Source: Clavaria fumosa (taxonomy: Eukaryota; Basidiomycota; Agaricomycetes; Agaricales; Clavariaceae). From it: a stretch of 64,000 bases of DNA. This document shows positions 45,648-58,200 of this stretch, piece by piece (the stretch's first letter is position 1; each line of letters begins with the position of its first letter). The stretch is from assembly GCA_951802425.1 (NCBI GenBank), contig OX637806.1:868001-932000 (forward strand). The letters run 5' to 3'. The notes under the pieces were generated by a model. That model saw nothing but the letters and a program-made list of their open reading frames with translations. It was not told where the DNA came from and ran no database searches. A program made the position numbers and the translations under genes.

Positions 45648-48144
45648 TCAATACTCGTCTACGTCGGTGAGTGAAGCGTACTCCGATGTCGACTGTTCGT
45701 CCTCGTACTCTCGTACGACTTCACGCATTGCATATCGTAGAATGGGGCTAATCGCTAGCAGCTTCGGTCCAACCACTTCCGACTCGGAGTATTCGGGCAC
45801 CATCTCCTCTTGAAGGATTTGAGCAGCCCCTCCAGGTGAGACTGGCATAATGTCCCCATCCTCCGCAGTTGAAGCTTCAATCGCGCCACCAACGTGAGGA
45901 CCGAGATGAGTCGTACTAGCCCTTGGCGCATCAGCAGCGGCGCTTTCCTTCGTCACCGTCTCCGTCCATCTCAGCTCCAAAACTCTTCCTTTGACCATGC
46001 CATCCACGGCCCGTACCCCAAGTTCACGACAAAGCAAGAAGTAAGGAAGATAAAACCCATTATTCTGTGTAAGTCGGCTCATCACCTTGAGAAGTTGCAT
46101 TGCGGTGAAGCTGGCGGCGTAATAGCCAGCAACCATTGCGGTCGCTCGATCGTCGCTTGCTCCGCTCATCGCAGAAAATGGGGACGCAGCTCCTGCAGCC
46201 TGTGCAGTTGGCGAGTATAACCTGAAGCCAGCGGGACCGAGATTAGGATGAACAGGGTCCTCGAGATTGCCGCTAGCTGGCCTCCTCGTGTTAGGTTGCT
46301 CCTGCCCAGGAATCGTAGCCGGGGATTGAGAGGAATGGATTATATGCAAGTTCAGCAGAGCGTAGGCTTGAAGGAAGTGCGGGCTTTGCTTGACTGAGTA
46401 TGCTTAATGGGGAATTCGTGCCGTAAGTCAACGCGATGACGCACTTTCAAATTGTCCGTTGGCATTGACTAACACAACCTCCATGAACCTTCGTTGCAAA
46501 CATATATCATTAAAAACGCACCAAAATCAGTTGTGTAATCATGCCAATGAACCAGCTTTCCTCCAAAAGCCTCGTAGAGTGTTTCAAAGTCTAAACGGGC
46601 TCGCAATCGCTCTGGAACAGAAGGTAGAATTCGCTCTTGGAAAAATATTCGCGTTTCCGCTTTGGAACAATCACCAACAGTAATAATCTGAATCGCAGAG
46701 CTTAGTTTCGGTAGATTGGTTATGTTGAGACTAAAGGTGACATACTTTACAGTGTTGCATGACATTGAGTTGCCTGAGCCAGGTTTGGTAAAATGGGTCG
46801 TTCGTTGCATGTATAACGTGGCAAAGTCGATCCTGCTTCGTGAGGACAAGCATCGAATCGAGAAGGCATCTCATGGCGTCCATGGATTGGATGAGCAAGG
46901 GTCTATATGGCACGTCAAAACGTCAGCAATACGAATGCGCCATGTTGAACGATATATCATACAGTTTATGCGCTTCATCGAAGAGAAGCACAGGGATTTT
47001 CTTCATAACTTCGTCTTTTTTCCCTTGATTCTCCCCTTCTCCCTGACTCGTCACTTCAGGGTCTTTCCCCTTGTCATTATTCTGGTGTTTGCCACCCCAC
47101 CATCTGATTCTTCGCTTCGCGGGAGGTCCAGGATCGAATGTAGTCCTGTCAGAGTATGGTGATTCCGGACCCTGTCGTCTCGGACCGTTCTTCGGCGTCT
47201 CAACATCGCGTGGGTGAAATTCCCAATACTTCAGCAGAGAGCTCTGTATGAAATATGTCGCTCGTCATGCCTTCACGCGACGCGGGTAACCATACCTGAA
47301 ATAGCTCCATAAGGCGCGAGAGATCGCTCGTCTTCACCTTCTCTAGACTCTTCGACATATTTGCAATTCGTCTCTCCACATTTAAACGATCGTGCTACAT
47401 GAGGGTGAAAGAAGCTCAACCATTGGCTTGCGCGGTGACCATACCTTGAAAGCCCATGCCTCTTTACGAAATTCTTCGTAGCCAGGCAACTGCGTTGCAA
47501 TTTCTTCGAAGTACTGTTCCATCTGTTGTGCCAAACTAAAATACAGACTCGGCAGATCGGAGAAACCAGCAATGCGCAGATCAAAGTGAAGAACATGATA
47601 CAGATCGTTCGATAGAACCTCTCTTAGCAGTGCCGTCTGCCCCCAGTTGGATGATTAAATGGAAGGAGGTTTGGCATAGCTGGTGTTGCAACGCACCTTC
47701 CCAACGGAACTAGCTCCGAATAGCACTGTAAAGCTGGGCCCACCTGCCAAAACGCGCTCCAGTACCTGCGCCTCGGCCGGACGTGGAAAGAAACCAGGAA
47801 AGCGGGCAAACGTGTGCTTGGGGCATAACTGTGCCCTTTCCCTGTTTTCGCTTATCTCCCGGCGAGCCTCGTCCAGCAAGCGACGAGACTCAGTAAGCGA
47901 GCGAACCGCCTCTGCAGGCTTCCAACATAAAACGCCATGGTCAAATCGGGTTAGCGGCATGGAGACAAGCACCAACGTTGGTCAACACCCCGAGAATCTC
48001 ACCCATCCCGAAAAAGTTCCGCTTATGCACGTCTACAGGTAAGAGACTCCTCCGTCTTCGAGGTATGTTAGATCGAAATAACCAGTGGAAAGAGTCAAAG
48101 CGACGGTCAATGCCAGTTTTCCTACGAAGTGCAGTGTCTGACAT
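45648..48144 (-). CDS. P-loop ATPase (archaeal-ATPase-like, fungal)
   Basis: Nine exons: complement(join(45648..46393,46445..46468,46522..46687,46746..46902,46963..47243,47296..47394,47445..47636,47697..47918,47977..48144)), 684 aa. Walker A is FGASSVGKT, with the invariant Lys and Thr on either side of an intron; Walker B is IPVLLFDEAHKL; ALLREVL follows the P-loop. Further conserved-looking parts are FARFPGFFPRPAEAQVLERVL, LHFDLRIAGF, DRLCHVIHATNDPFY, ITVGDCSKAETRIFFQERIL and FLQAYALLNLHIIHS. The layout resembles ATPases of the archaeal ATPase_2 type, found widely in basidiomycetes without known role; a mitochondrial or membrane function is guesswork. The C-terminal ~200 residues are low-complexity and acidic. 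Confidence 0.82.
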
Positions 48145-48565
48145 GGATTGTGTGAATTTAGGAGTATTGAGACTGCACGTAGCAAAGGAGGAATGGGAAA
48201 ATGATGACAGGAGGAGGCAAGATGGGAAATGAATCGACTGCGTGCATGAGCGGGATATAGCGTGCAGTTGGGGTGCATTGCGATGAAGCGTGTGCAGCAG
48301 GGCTGCTTCTCTGTAGGCAAGGCCGTAGATTGTCAAGTCCAACACATGATCCGAAACACGAGGCGAACGTGAGGACGCAAGCGGTCAAAGACATAGCATT
48401 TCTTGTGCAAGCCCGAAGACGATTGGAGAGCATGGGAGAAGTCTATGAAGAGAATGACAGGGAAAGGCTATACAGTAGCAGTGTGGCACGCGACTGGGTC
48501 ATGCAGTTGTTGTATTCATATTCATATTGCTGTCTATCAATTCATTACCTCGCTACGTCACCGCA
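48145..48565. other. Intergenic region
   Basis: Promoter side of the P-loop ATPase and 3' flank of the RING gene, both on the minus strand. No coding frame is supported. Confidence 0.5.
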
Positions 48566-50614
48566 TCACCACTCGTCTTCCCCTTGAGACCAGGTATATG
48601 CATCAAGGCCCGGCCGTGTCGCTGCGTCTGCATCGTCGTCGTCGTCATCACTGTACCGCTCGCCCACGAATAGGTGCGCCAGACGGCGGGGAGGACCAGC
48701 CACTGAGTCGTCGTCCTCGTATTCGCTGTATTAGTGTTAGCGTACCTGCAGCAATAGATGAAAGGAAGATACGTGCAATGCTCGTGCAGCAACATGACGT
48801 CTGATCAAATTCAATAAGCTTAGTAACCTGAGGCATGCCAACAACAGATCAATTTGCTCACCCAGCAAAGCCCATCTCACTGTGCTCCTCACTGCGATCC
48901 TCGTCGGCGTCTTCTTCCCTGCAGGGAGAGAAGTGACATGAATTCGAGAACACAGATTCCACCTTGAAAAACCCACATATTGCTACGATATATCTCCACC
49001 TCATCGTCAGAATCTACGACCAAGGCCCTTCGCCGCCGTACCGGGGGTTCGTCGGATTGCGTCCCGACTTCATCTGAGGATAAAACAACCGCTGAAACAG
49101 CAGCCGCCTGGCGGGGTCGGCTTGTGGTGTTGCTGGTACCCCGTCGCCGCACGGGACGTGACGCTTCTTGCTCCAAACTCTCATCGGAATGGTGGCTTTC
49201 ATCACCGTGCTGCGCAAGTCCGAATAACCCGCTCAATTGTCCAACCCTCCTAACGCGAGTGGAATGGTTACAGGGCCTGTCATCCTCTGAAAACTCCTCG
49301 GGCTCGCCGCCGGATGAGCCGTGATCACGAGATGGACCTTCATCATCATCGCTCTCGTATTCATCTAAATCTTCAAGCAGATGATCGAAACGAAGCGCAC
49401 GCCATGGGCCTTCGTGCCAAGCAGCATGGTAGCTATCCCAGTCTTGGTCCTGAGAGATAATCAGGTGCCTGTATCCTAAGACCAGAATGTCAATTCAGCG
49501 CACCTCATCACCATCGTCGTCGTCCAATCCAGCTCCTCGAGCCGCGAATTCATCTGAGCCTTCAAGACGATGACCAGGATATTCCCGCTCACAGTTAGTG
49601 CATATTCCGGCCCAGATTTCATGCATGCAATCCAAACACCGATATATCCCACCGTCCTCTACGTCCAGCATGCCCATGTCCTCCACATCGTTCACCATTC
49701 CGTTCACAACACCCAAGTCGCGAGCCGCGAGGGGAGCAGGTGGCGGCGGAAAGATGCCAGCCCACACATCCATATCGGCATCGCCCTTGTCGCTTGGCAC
49801 GGTTGCTGGGTCCGGGAGATTTGGAACTAGGCCACTAGCAAAGATCCCGCCGACGACTGACTTGACACCCCAGACTTCTACAGGTCGTTCCTTTATAACC
49901 GTTCTGCAATGAGGGCAAGTTTTTTTCCGGGTGTGACCAATCTCTAGACCATCGCCTGGTGGGGGAGCAGTAAACCATTGCACAAGGCAGTTGTAACACG
50001 CCAAATGCCCACAAGGGGACATGGCGTATGGCCTGTGCATAAGATCGAGACAAACTTGACAGGTGACCGCCTGTTGTATGGAAGTCAACAACGCCTGGTG
50101 CTTCTTGAGTTGCGCTGACGCGATTGAGAGGTCTTTGGTCAGCTGTGTTATTTGGGAAGACGCCGGCAGCGCGGTTTCGGTTTCCGATTCGCAAGGCTTA
50201 TTCTTGCCCTCCAACAAATTCTAGAGAAGAATTCAGACTCAGGAGCTCGTCCATTGCAGGGAAATACTGCACCTGTCGGGAAGTCATCAACCTCTTGCCA
50301 CCATCTGACACATCTCCTATTAAAGTTGTTGGGGGCGATGATGAAAGGTCAACAACGCGCTCTCCATTAGAGGCTCTTGTAGCCCGCGGCATCGATTCGG
50401 AAAAGCCGCTCTGTCGAGCGGGTGCGAGGGCAGCAGTAGTCCCCGTCCCAGCGCCTGTAACTGATGGTCTTCTTGTACGCTTTTTCTTGCGTCGTGCGTC
50501 CTTAATTTTCTGGGCTACCTTATCTGAAGGGGAACGAGGACGCTTATGATGCGATTCGGAGACTACGCCGGCAGAGCTGCTGGCTTCAGGTGCCTCGAGA
50601 GAGTAGATGGGCAT
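48566..50614 (-). CDS. RING-finger E3 ubiquitin ligase (CHFR/RNF8-like)
   Basis: Five exons: complement(join(48566..48725,48862..48918,48977..49449,49504..50220,50273..50614)), 582 aa. A basic Ser-rich N-terminus is followed by a coiled-coil-like stretch (LTKDLSIASAQLKKHQALL) and a C3HC4 RING: CQVCLDLMHRPYAMSPCGHLACYNC..CPHC, then RPVEVWGVKSVV. A second zinc cluster follows (YRCLDCMHEIWAGICTNCE). The remaining ~300 residues are acidic and disordered. Zinc-coordinating residues of the RING are all present, so E2 binding is expected. An in-frame ATG at 50701 would add 29 residues. The start codons of this gene and MSH5 are 119 bp apart on opposite strands. Confidence 0.88.
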
Positions 50615-50679
50615 TAGTAGAAGCGAGCCGTCCTGGGTAACAGCCGCCGCTACAACCTTGCGTGACTGGTGTGCGCAAA

Positions 50680-50685
50680 CACGTG
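50680..50685. promoter_or_regulatory. CACGTG in the RING/MSH5 divergent promoter
   Basis: A single CACGTG lies in the 119-bp interval between the two divergent start codons (50614 minus, 50734 plus), together with several cgcgt words. Function is inferred only from the motif and position. Confidence 0.35.
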
Positions 50686-50733
50686 ATGAATCGCGTGTCA
50701 TCGCGTCTCACGGTCTCACGGTCTCTCAACCAG

Positions 50734-53700
50734 ATGGCACCCAGATACCGACGCAAAAGAACAGAACATCAAGATTATAAAACGCAAGCTTCTTCACACT
50801 ACACCAGTGACCTTCGTACACCACCTGAGCTCTGCAGTGATAAGGAGGAAAACGTCGAAGGGAAGAAAGTGAGGTGGGAAGCAGCTGTACAAGATGTACC
50901 AGCGGCCGATGAGGATACGGATGCAGGAGGCGAAGATATTAGAGTGGGTGCTCTTTGTCAAAGAAATGTCTGTCGTATGTTGACATTATCGATTCGGAAG
51001 GTGTGTCTAGCTGCAATCTGCCAACGGTGCGTTGCGGCTTCTGCGTGCGGCTTACATCTTGATTGTATAACACATTTAGGAACCGCGTTGGTTGCGCTTA
51101 TTACGACCCAATAAAATGCGTCATTTTTGTAATAGAAGATATGCAAGACTCTTCGCATCATGACATAATGCGCATGGGTATGATGAGCACTGTGCCTCAC
51201 GCCACCTACCTGACTGACTCATGATACAGTCCTTGACCAAATAAACCCAGATGAGATCCTAACAAGCTTCAGGGCTGATGACGATTTTATTGATCTTCTC
51301 AGAGATCACGGTAAGCGTCGAGATCCGCTGCATATAGCTGCTCTGTTTACGTTCACCAATCAGCGGACATGACGGAAGCTGCTTTTCGTATTCGAGCCCA
51401 TAAAGACTTTCAGCCTGTGAAAGGCAGAGACCGTCTATTATCCCTCAGTTTGCTACAAGATCTCCCCACCGTCGACATGGAAGCGGCACCAGAACCAGAC
51501 AACTCGGCACCTCGAAACGCGTACGACTTTATGAGGGCTCGGCATGACACTGATTCTGATCCCACGCTAAAACGGTGGAGCGCTTCAATTAGGTTCTCAA
51601 ACTTTATATCTGGAAATGGAGCTCCGCTTTGCGTATGTAATTCGCCCGCATTGCTTTCCAATATAACATCGCTTCCTCAGTTATCCTCTATCGGAGCATT
51701 GCTCGATCATTTGGTTCGGGAACGAGCTATGAATTCCCTTGGAGATGGGGGAATAAGCGGATTGATGGTACGCGATGTTGTGGCGCTAGGATTGTATGTT
51801 CTATATCCACCGCCAGTGGTTCTCTGATTTATTGTTTTCCCGCTCCGTAGGAATCAAGTCATGCATATAAACGCGGATGCACTTCGGTGAGTTTATCCGT
51901 AAGGTCAAGTAACCGCTTTAATTAAGCATGAACAGGTCTCTTCAAATTTTCGAGGATGAGAATCATGCTTCGATGCACTCCGACAGGACTAAGGAGGGTC
52001 TCTCGCTTTTCGGTTCGTTTTCGATGCATTGCTATTTTCGTATTACCAATGCATTTGGAAAGGCATATTGGATCGCACTCAGACGACTTTGGGCCGTTCA
52101 CTCCTCCGCTCATGGTTCCTACAACCTTCACTTTCATTATCTACCATTAGAGCCCGTCATACAGCTATTCAATGTTTTGTGCAGCCTGAAAACGTCGCCT
52201 GCGCGAATGATATGCGCGCTCATCTCAAAGGTATAAAAAATATTCCTAAGTTATTGGGAGTCATGAGGGGTGGAAAGGACAAATTGAGTGATTGGCAAGG
52301 ACTGGTCAAGGTATTTTGTTCGTCCCTAGCCGTTAACACAGAACTAATCACCTTGTAGTTTTCGTTTCACTCCGCCATGCTTAGGGACAGATTAAATGAG
52401 ACCCAACACGGCAAGGAGGTTGAAGTCATAAGCAAGGTTCGCGCGACGTGCCCATTTGCGACATAGCTTGTCCACAGCACTTTTTACAGCTCATCAACGC
52501 CGTTGACGTATCATTGTTTAGAGAGCTCGGAAGTTTGATCAACGACACGGTCTGTTTTATCCTTTGAAACGATATGGAATCTGAAATATTTGAATCCAGA
52601 TCGACTGGGAGGAATCAGCTCTGGCAGGACGTGTATGCATCAGACCAAATATCGACGAAGAACTCGACCGCCGCAAGCATTTGTATAATGGCATAGATAA
52701 TGTTCTAGTCAGTTTTCCTTTTCCATGTCGGCGGACGAGTAATGATTTACGGAGTCTTGGTTTGTAGTCCGCCGTTGCTGAACAGATTTCCCAGACTGTG
52801 CCAAGAGATTACGCACCGAGCTTGAATGTTGTTTATTTTCCTCAACTTGGTGTGCTTGAAACTTGTCTCTGTCAGAAAATTGGGATCTAACGCCGGAGGT
52901 AGGGTTTCTCATTTGTACACCATTGTTAGAAGAGTGGAAATCGGAGGCTGGAATCACGGAGCTGGAAGGTTTTAATTTTCAGGTAGGCTTTGGATTATTT
53001 CGGTACTCCCGCCATGACACCAATCCATTCCGAACAGTTTGCGACGGAGTCAGTATTTTAAACGCCACGATGATATTCTTCGCACTCAACTCTGCTAGTT
53101 CGCACGTCTATTTCAAGTCCCAGGAAATGCGTGGTCAGTTTTTTGTAACTACAAAGCCAATTACAGTGACATTAAGGTGACAGATATGGATCACCACATC
53201 GGGGATCTCCATCCGCTCATCGTCGGTGAGTCTCTTTAATATCACCCGCTCTCCAGCTCACAGACATAGACCGAGAAATTGAGATTGTGCAACGCTTACT
53301 GGAACGCATTCTTGACTTCAACGACGCTCTGACCTATGCTTGCGATGTGTGCGCTGAATTAGACTGTTTGCTCTCGCTTGCGGAGGCCGCTCAAATGTTC
53401 GGCTATCAGAGGCCTACAATGGTAGACTCAAATATAATTGACATTACCCAAGGAAGGCATGGCAAATTACCTCCTCGGTTTGAATTCACGTTTGACACTT
53501 GAATCCAAGGCACCCTTTGCAGGAACTGATGGTGACTACGTTTATCCCTAACGACGCTTTGTTGGTTGGAGAGTTAGGTGAAGATGACGCCCGTTTTCGC
53601 ACTGATGCGTGGGATGCAGATCAGCGCCATCTGAAACGGCAAGGGAATAACATACTGTTGTGCATGGGCGCCAACGCGTGTGGCAAGGTGTGATAAAATG

Positions 53701-55040
53701 ATACTTTTCCAAATGTTCTCACGTTCTCCAAGAGTGTGTATCTGAAGCAGGTACGAGACCGCGTGTGCCCGCATGGTTGGAATAATCGCATGGTCCGCAG
53801 ATTGCCTTAATCCAATACATGGCTCAGGTAAGCATGCTCTGACATAGTTTCGTCTTACATCATGGTTTCCGCAGATTGGAAGGTATGTTCATATGATAGT
53901 GATGAGCCCGGGTTCATTTACGCCAACAGCTTTGTACCAGCGGAACACGCCGTACTCGGAATAGTTGACAAGAGTGCGTGGAACTTTCCGTCTACTTTCG
54001 GCCAGCTCGTGACATCTCACAGTTTTTACACGAATCCAAACGCGAGAATCTGTTTCGAAGGTTAGCATCTTCACTCTTCTTTATATCCATTTTAACATCG
54101 GTATCTCCAGGCCCAGTCCGCATTCATGATCGATCTCAATCAGGTTTCACTAGCTCTGCGCAATGCAACAGATAGATCTTTGTTACTCCTAGACGAGTTC
54201 GGCAAAGGGACGGTTCCTACAGGCTCGTTAGTTCCCAGGCCTGATGCGCTGTGTCTGATTTTCGATTCCTCCGTGCTCTGTTCTGCTCAATGACTCCATT
54301 ATCGCTCTGGCATGCGCTGTGTCTGGTTTTCGATCCCTCGATGCTCTTTTCTGCTCTATGACTCCATGATCGCTTTGGCGCACGCGTGCGCAGACGGCGC
54401 TGGCCTTCTTTGCGGCGTTCTCAAATCACTCATTGGACGCGCCTCCCAATGTCCCAAGGTTTTGGTCGCTACACATTTTCACGAGATCTTCAGACACGAG
54501 TTGTTTTCCCCTGAATCCGCTCCGGTGACCTTTGTGCATATGCAAGTTACGTTTTCGTCAGACGGCGAGGAAGTGATGGACGCGAAAGGACGAGAGGAAC
54601 GTATCACGTATCTATATCGGTATGCTGCTCCGCGACTAGACTATTTTGATGGCTCGTCATCCGGCTGATGAGCGCGGTGGTGGTCAGGGTTGAAAGAGGC
54701 TTATCCCTCGCATCGCATGCCGCGGCATGTGCACGCGTGTTTGGGGTCCCGCCCCGCGTTGTCACGCGAGCGGAGTACATTGCGTACGTCTTTGTTTTCT
54801 AGTGCTCAAGATGACACAGCATTATCCGCGATGCACACTGGCAGCCAACTTGTATCGAGATACGAATTAGGGCAACTAGTGGATGAGAAAATGACAGAGG
54901 ACGAGGTCAAGGAGTTGGAGGATTGTGAGGCGGTCTGCAAACGGTTTCTTTCTTGGGACTTGCGGGGCCGGGAAGGTTTGAATAACAAACAAGATCCCCT
55001 TGGAACAAAGAACCAGTTAGAAGAGGTGTTGCAAGGGTAA
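50734..55040 (+). CDS. MSH5: Meiotic MutS homologue MSH5
   Basis: About 28 short exons, roughly 900 aa; exon 1 is 50734-50943 and the stop is at 55038-55040. MSH5 pairs with MSH4 to stabilise meiotic recombination intermediates and promote crossovers. Seen in order: [135 protein letters not shown], Walker [34 protein letters not shown], Walker [22 protein letters not shown], and a C-terminal [17 protein letters not shown] typical of MSH5. Exons of 8, 11 and 18 nt occur (53875-53882, 53038-53048, 53733-53750). Two introns begin with GC (53457, 54224). No inactivating change was found. Confidence 0.93.
54245..54378 (+). repeat. ~67-bp tandem duplication inside an MSH5 intron
   Basis: tgcgctgtgtctg.ttttcgat.cctc.tgctct.ttctgct.aatgactcca.tatcgct.tgg occurs twice in a row with several differences. 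It lies in the 170-bp GC..AG intron (54224-54393) between GKGTVPT and DGAGLLCG, making this the longest intron I read in the gene. Confidence 0.85.
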
Positions 55041-55229
55041 CAGAAGCATTTGCTGTATATCCAACTCCCACTCGGATGCTTTCCGTACTGGTATTTCTAC
55101 ACGAAGTCAGTCCGGCGGGTGAGAGAAAAACAAAAGCACATGCTGTAAATGAGCACGTGACATACAGCAATGGCAACTGTGCGAGTGCTGGTTGTTATCG
55201 ATAACACCCTCGTCACCATTGGCCATATC

Positions 55230-58200
55230 ATGAGTCAAGAATTCGGTTTCGCAACAATCAGTGAGTAGCCCGCATGGTCTCGTGTCACATGGTATTGAAT
55301 CTTCTCTCTAGATACATCCAGTGTTACTGGTCGTGGCGGTGATGTCGGTAGTCATAACCTCAACATCGATAACAGAACAATCAACACCTACACCATTTAC
55401 AGTGAGTAGGAATGAGATCAAATACATAAGATTGTACCTCACCTGCAATGTAGATCAGGATGCCGCCAATGTGCCCAAACAATTACAGCCAAGGACTCCA
55501 TACCGCTTGATGCCTCCGTCCAGTCCTCGATTCACTGGGCGCGAAGGCTATCTAGACAGACTCCGACATCACTTCAGCATGCCGTTCGAGTGCCAGAGGC
55601 AATTTCTGCTATATGGAATGGGTGGTGCGGGAAAGACTCAGATTTGTTTGAAATTTGTTGAACAGAACAAGGATTTGTGAGTCTGGTCTGCTCTGCCACT
55701 GATTTTGTCATTCTCACCAGTCCTGCCAGGTTCTGGGAAGTGTTTTGGATTGATGCGACCAATAATGAGACTGCTGAGCAAAGTGTCAAAGACATTGCAG
55801 AGATTCCTGCTGCTCGGCAATCCGGAGTCCAAAGCTCTGTGGAGTCTGTGCTCCTGTGGCTGTCTTACACTGCCAAGGAGAACTGGCTGCTTGTATTTGA
55901 CAATGCAAGTGATCCTGACATGCTCTCCAAGTTCACTCCCAGAGGCAGTCATGGAAACTTGTTGATCACAAGCCGAAATCCAGACATGCGCCGCACTGTG
56001 CATCCTAAGGCACAGGAGGAGGTTGAGAAAATGGAGGTGCAGGAAGCAATATCTTTACTGTTGAAGGCTGCATGCCTTGATGAATCTGCTGAATCATTGA
56101 GGAGCACCTCTCAGTCTGTTGTGGCTGAATTGTGCTGTTTGCCTTTGGCAGTTGACCAAGCTGGAGCATATATTGCTTCTGGTCTCTGTGGACTTGAGGA
56201 ATACCTTGGGAAATATCAGCAACATCATCATGATCTACTAGCACATCCATCATTCAGGGGAGCATCAAATTATGGTCAGGCAGTGTATGGGACATGGGAC
56301 TTGTCCTTCCAAGCCATAGCATCAAGAGCTGCAGGACAGGAAAACACCAAGAATGTCCAGGCTGCAAAAAGTGCCATCCTCTTGCTACAAATATTGTCTT
56401 CACTTCATCATGAAAGTATATCAGAAGAAATATTCCAAAGAGCAGCAGTCAACTTTCCCACTGATAGAAATGCCAAAGAAATCAAGCTGTTCCAGAAGGT
56501 GGTCTCCTCTATATCCAGTGGAAGAAAGCAAAGGAGACATATATCAGAAGCATTCTCAAAGTTTCATGCTGCATTGCTGCAAATAGACAAGGAAGGCAAA
56601 TGGGATGATGTTTGGTTGAGAGAAGGGATTGCCATCTTGCTATCATTTTCCCTTATCAAGAGTCTGGAAGACAAGATCTACTCCATACACCCATTGGTGC
56701 ATGTGTGGAGCTGGGATAGATTGTCAAGGGTTGATCAGCAGATAAGCTGTCTTATGACAAGGAGAATGCTATGTCATTCAATCACAGAGCCAAGAACTGC
56801 TGAAGACTATAAATTTTGCAAGTCACTTATTCCACATATTTTTGAAAATGAGGGACATTGCAGAACTGTGAACATTACCAAACAGATGATTGATGAAGAA
56901 AAGGGTATCCTGGAAGAAAATAGTTTGGGATTGGTGTACTTGGCAAATAGTTATTATAAGGAAGCAGCAAAGCATTATATGGAAGGAAGGCATATGTGCA
57001 ATAGGATCCTTGGGGCAAAGCATCCAAGGACACTGAGAATGATCTGGGGACTTGCATTAGCATATGTGAGACTGGGTCATTTCCAGGAGGCTGAAAAACT
57101 ACAAGTTCAGGTGAGGAAGGGGATGGAGAAGGCACATGGGCCAGAACACCCAGACACTTTGACAAGTATTGGCCATCTGGCTGCCACACACAGGTATCAG
57201 GGGAAGTTGGATGAAGCAGAGAGTCTACAAGTGCAAGTGATGGAAATGAGGAAGAGAATACTTGGGCCAGAACACCCAGACACTTTGACAAGTATTGGAA
57301 ATCTGGCAACCACATACAGTTATCAGGGGAAGTGGGATGAAGCAGAGAGTCTAGAAGTGCAAGTGATGGAAATGTGCAAGAGAATACTTGGGCCAGAACA
57401 CCCAGACACTTTGTCAAGTATTGCCAATCTGGCAGCCACATACAGGGATCAGGGGAAGTTGGATGAAGCAGAGAGTCTACAAGTGCAAGTGATGGAAATG
57501 AGGAAGAGAATACTTGGGCCAGAACACCCAGACACTTTGTCAAGTATTGGCAATCTGGCAGCCACATACAGGTATCAGGGGAAATTGGATGAAGCCAAGA
57601 GTCTACAAGTGCAAGTGATGGAAATGAGAAAGGGAATACTTGGGCCAGAACACCCACACACTCTGATAAGTATTGCCAATCTGGCAGCCACATACAGGTA
57701 TCAGGGGAAGTGGGATGGAGCAGAGAGTCTAGAAGTGCAAGTGATGGAAATGAGCAAGAGAATACTTGGGCCAGAACACCCAGACACTTTGTCAAGTATT
57801 GCCAATCTGGCAGCCACATACAGGTATCAGGGGAAATTGGATGAAGCAGAGAGTCTACAAGTGCAAGTGATGGAAATGAGAAAGGGAATACTTGGGCCAG
57901 AACACCCACACACTCTGATAAGTATTGGCAATCTGGCAGCCACATACAGGTATCAGGGGAAGTGGGATGAAGCAGAGAGTCTAGAAGTGCAAGTGATGGA
58001 AATGTGCAAGAGAATACTTGGGCCAGAACACCCACACACTTTGTCAAGTATTGCCAATCTGGCAGCCACATACAGGTATCAGGGGAAGTGGCATGAAGCA
58101 GAGAGTCTAGAAGTGCAAGTGATGGAAATGTGCAAGAGAATACTTGGGCCAGAACACCCACACACTTTGTCAAGTATTGCCAATCTGGCAGCCACATACA

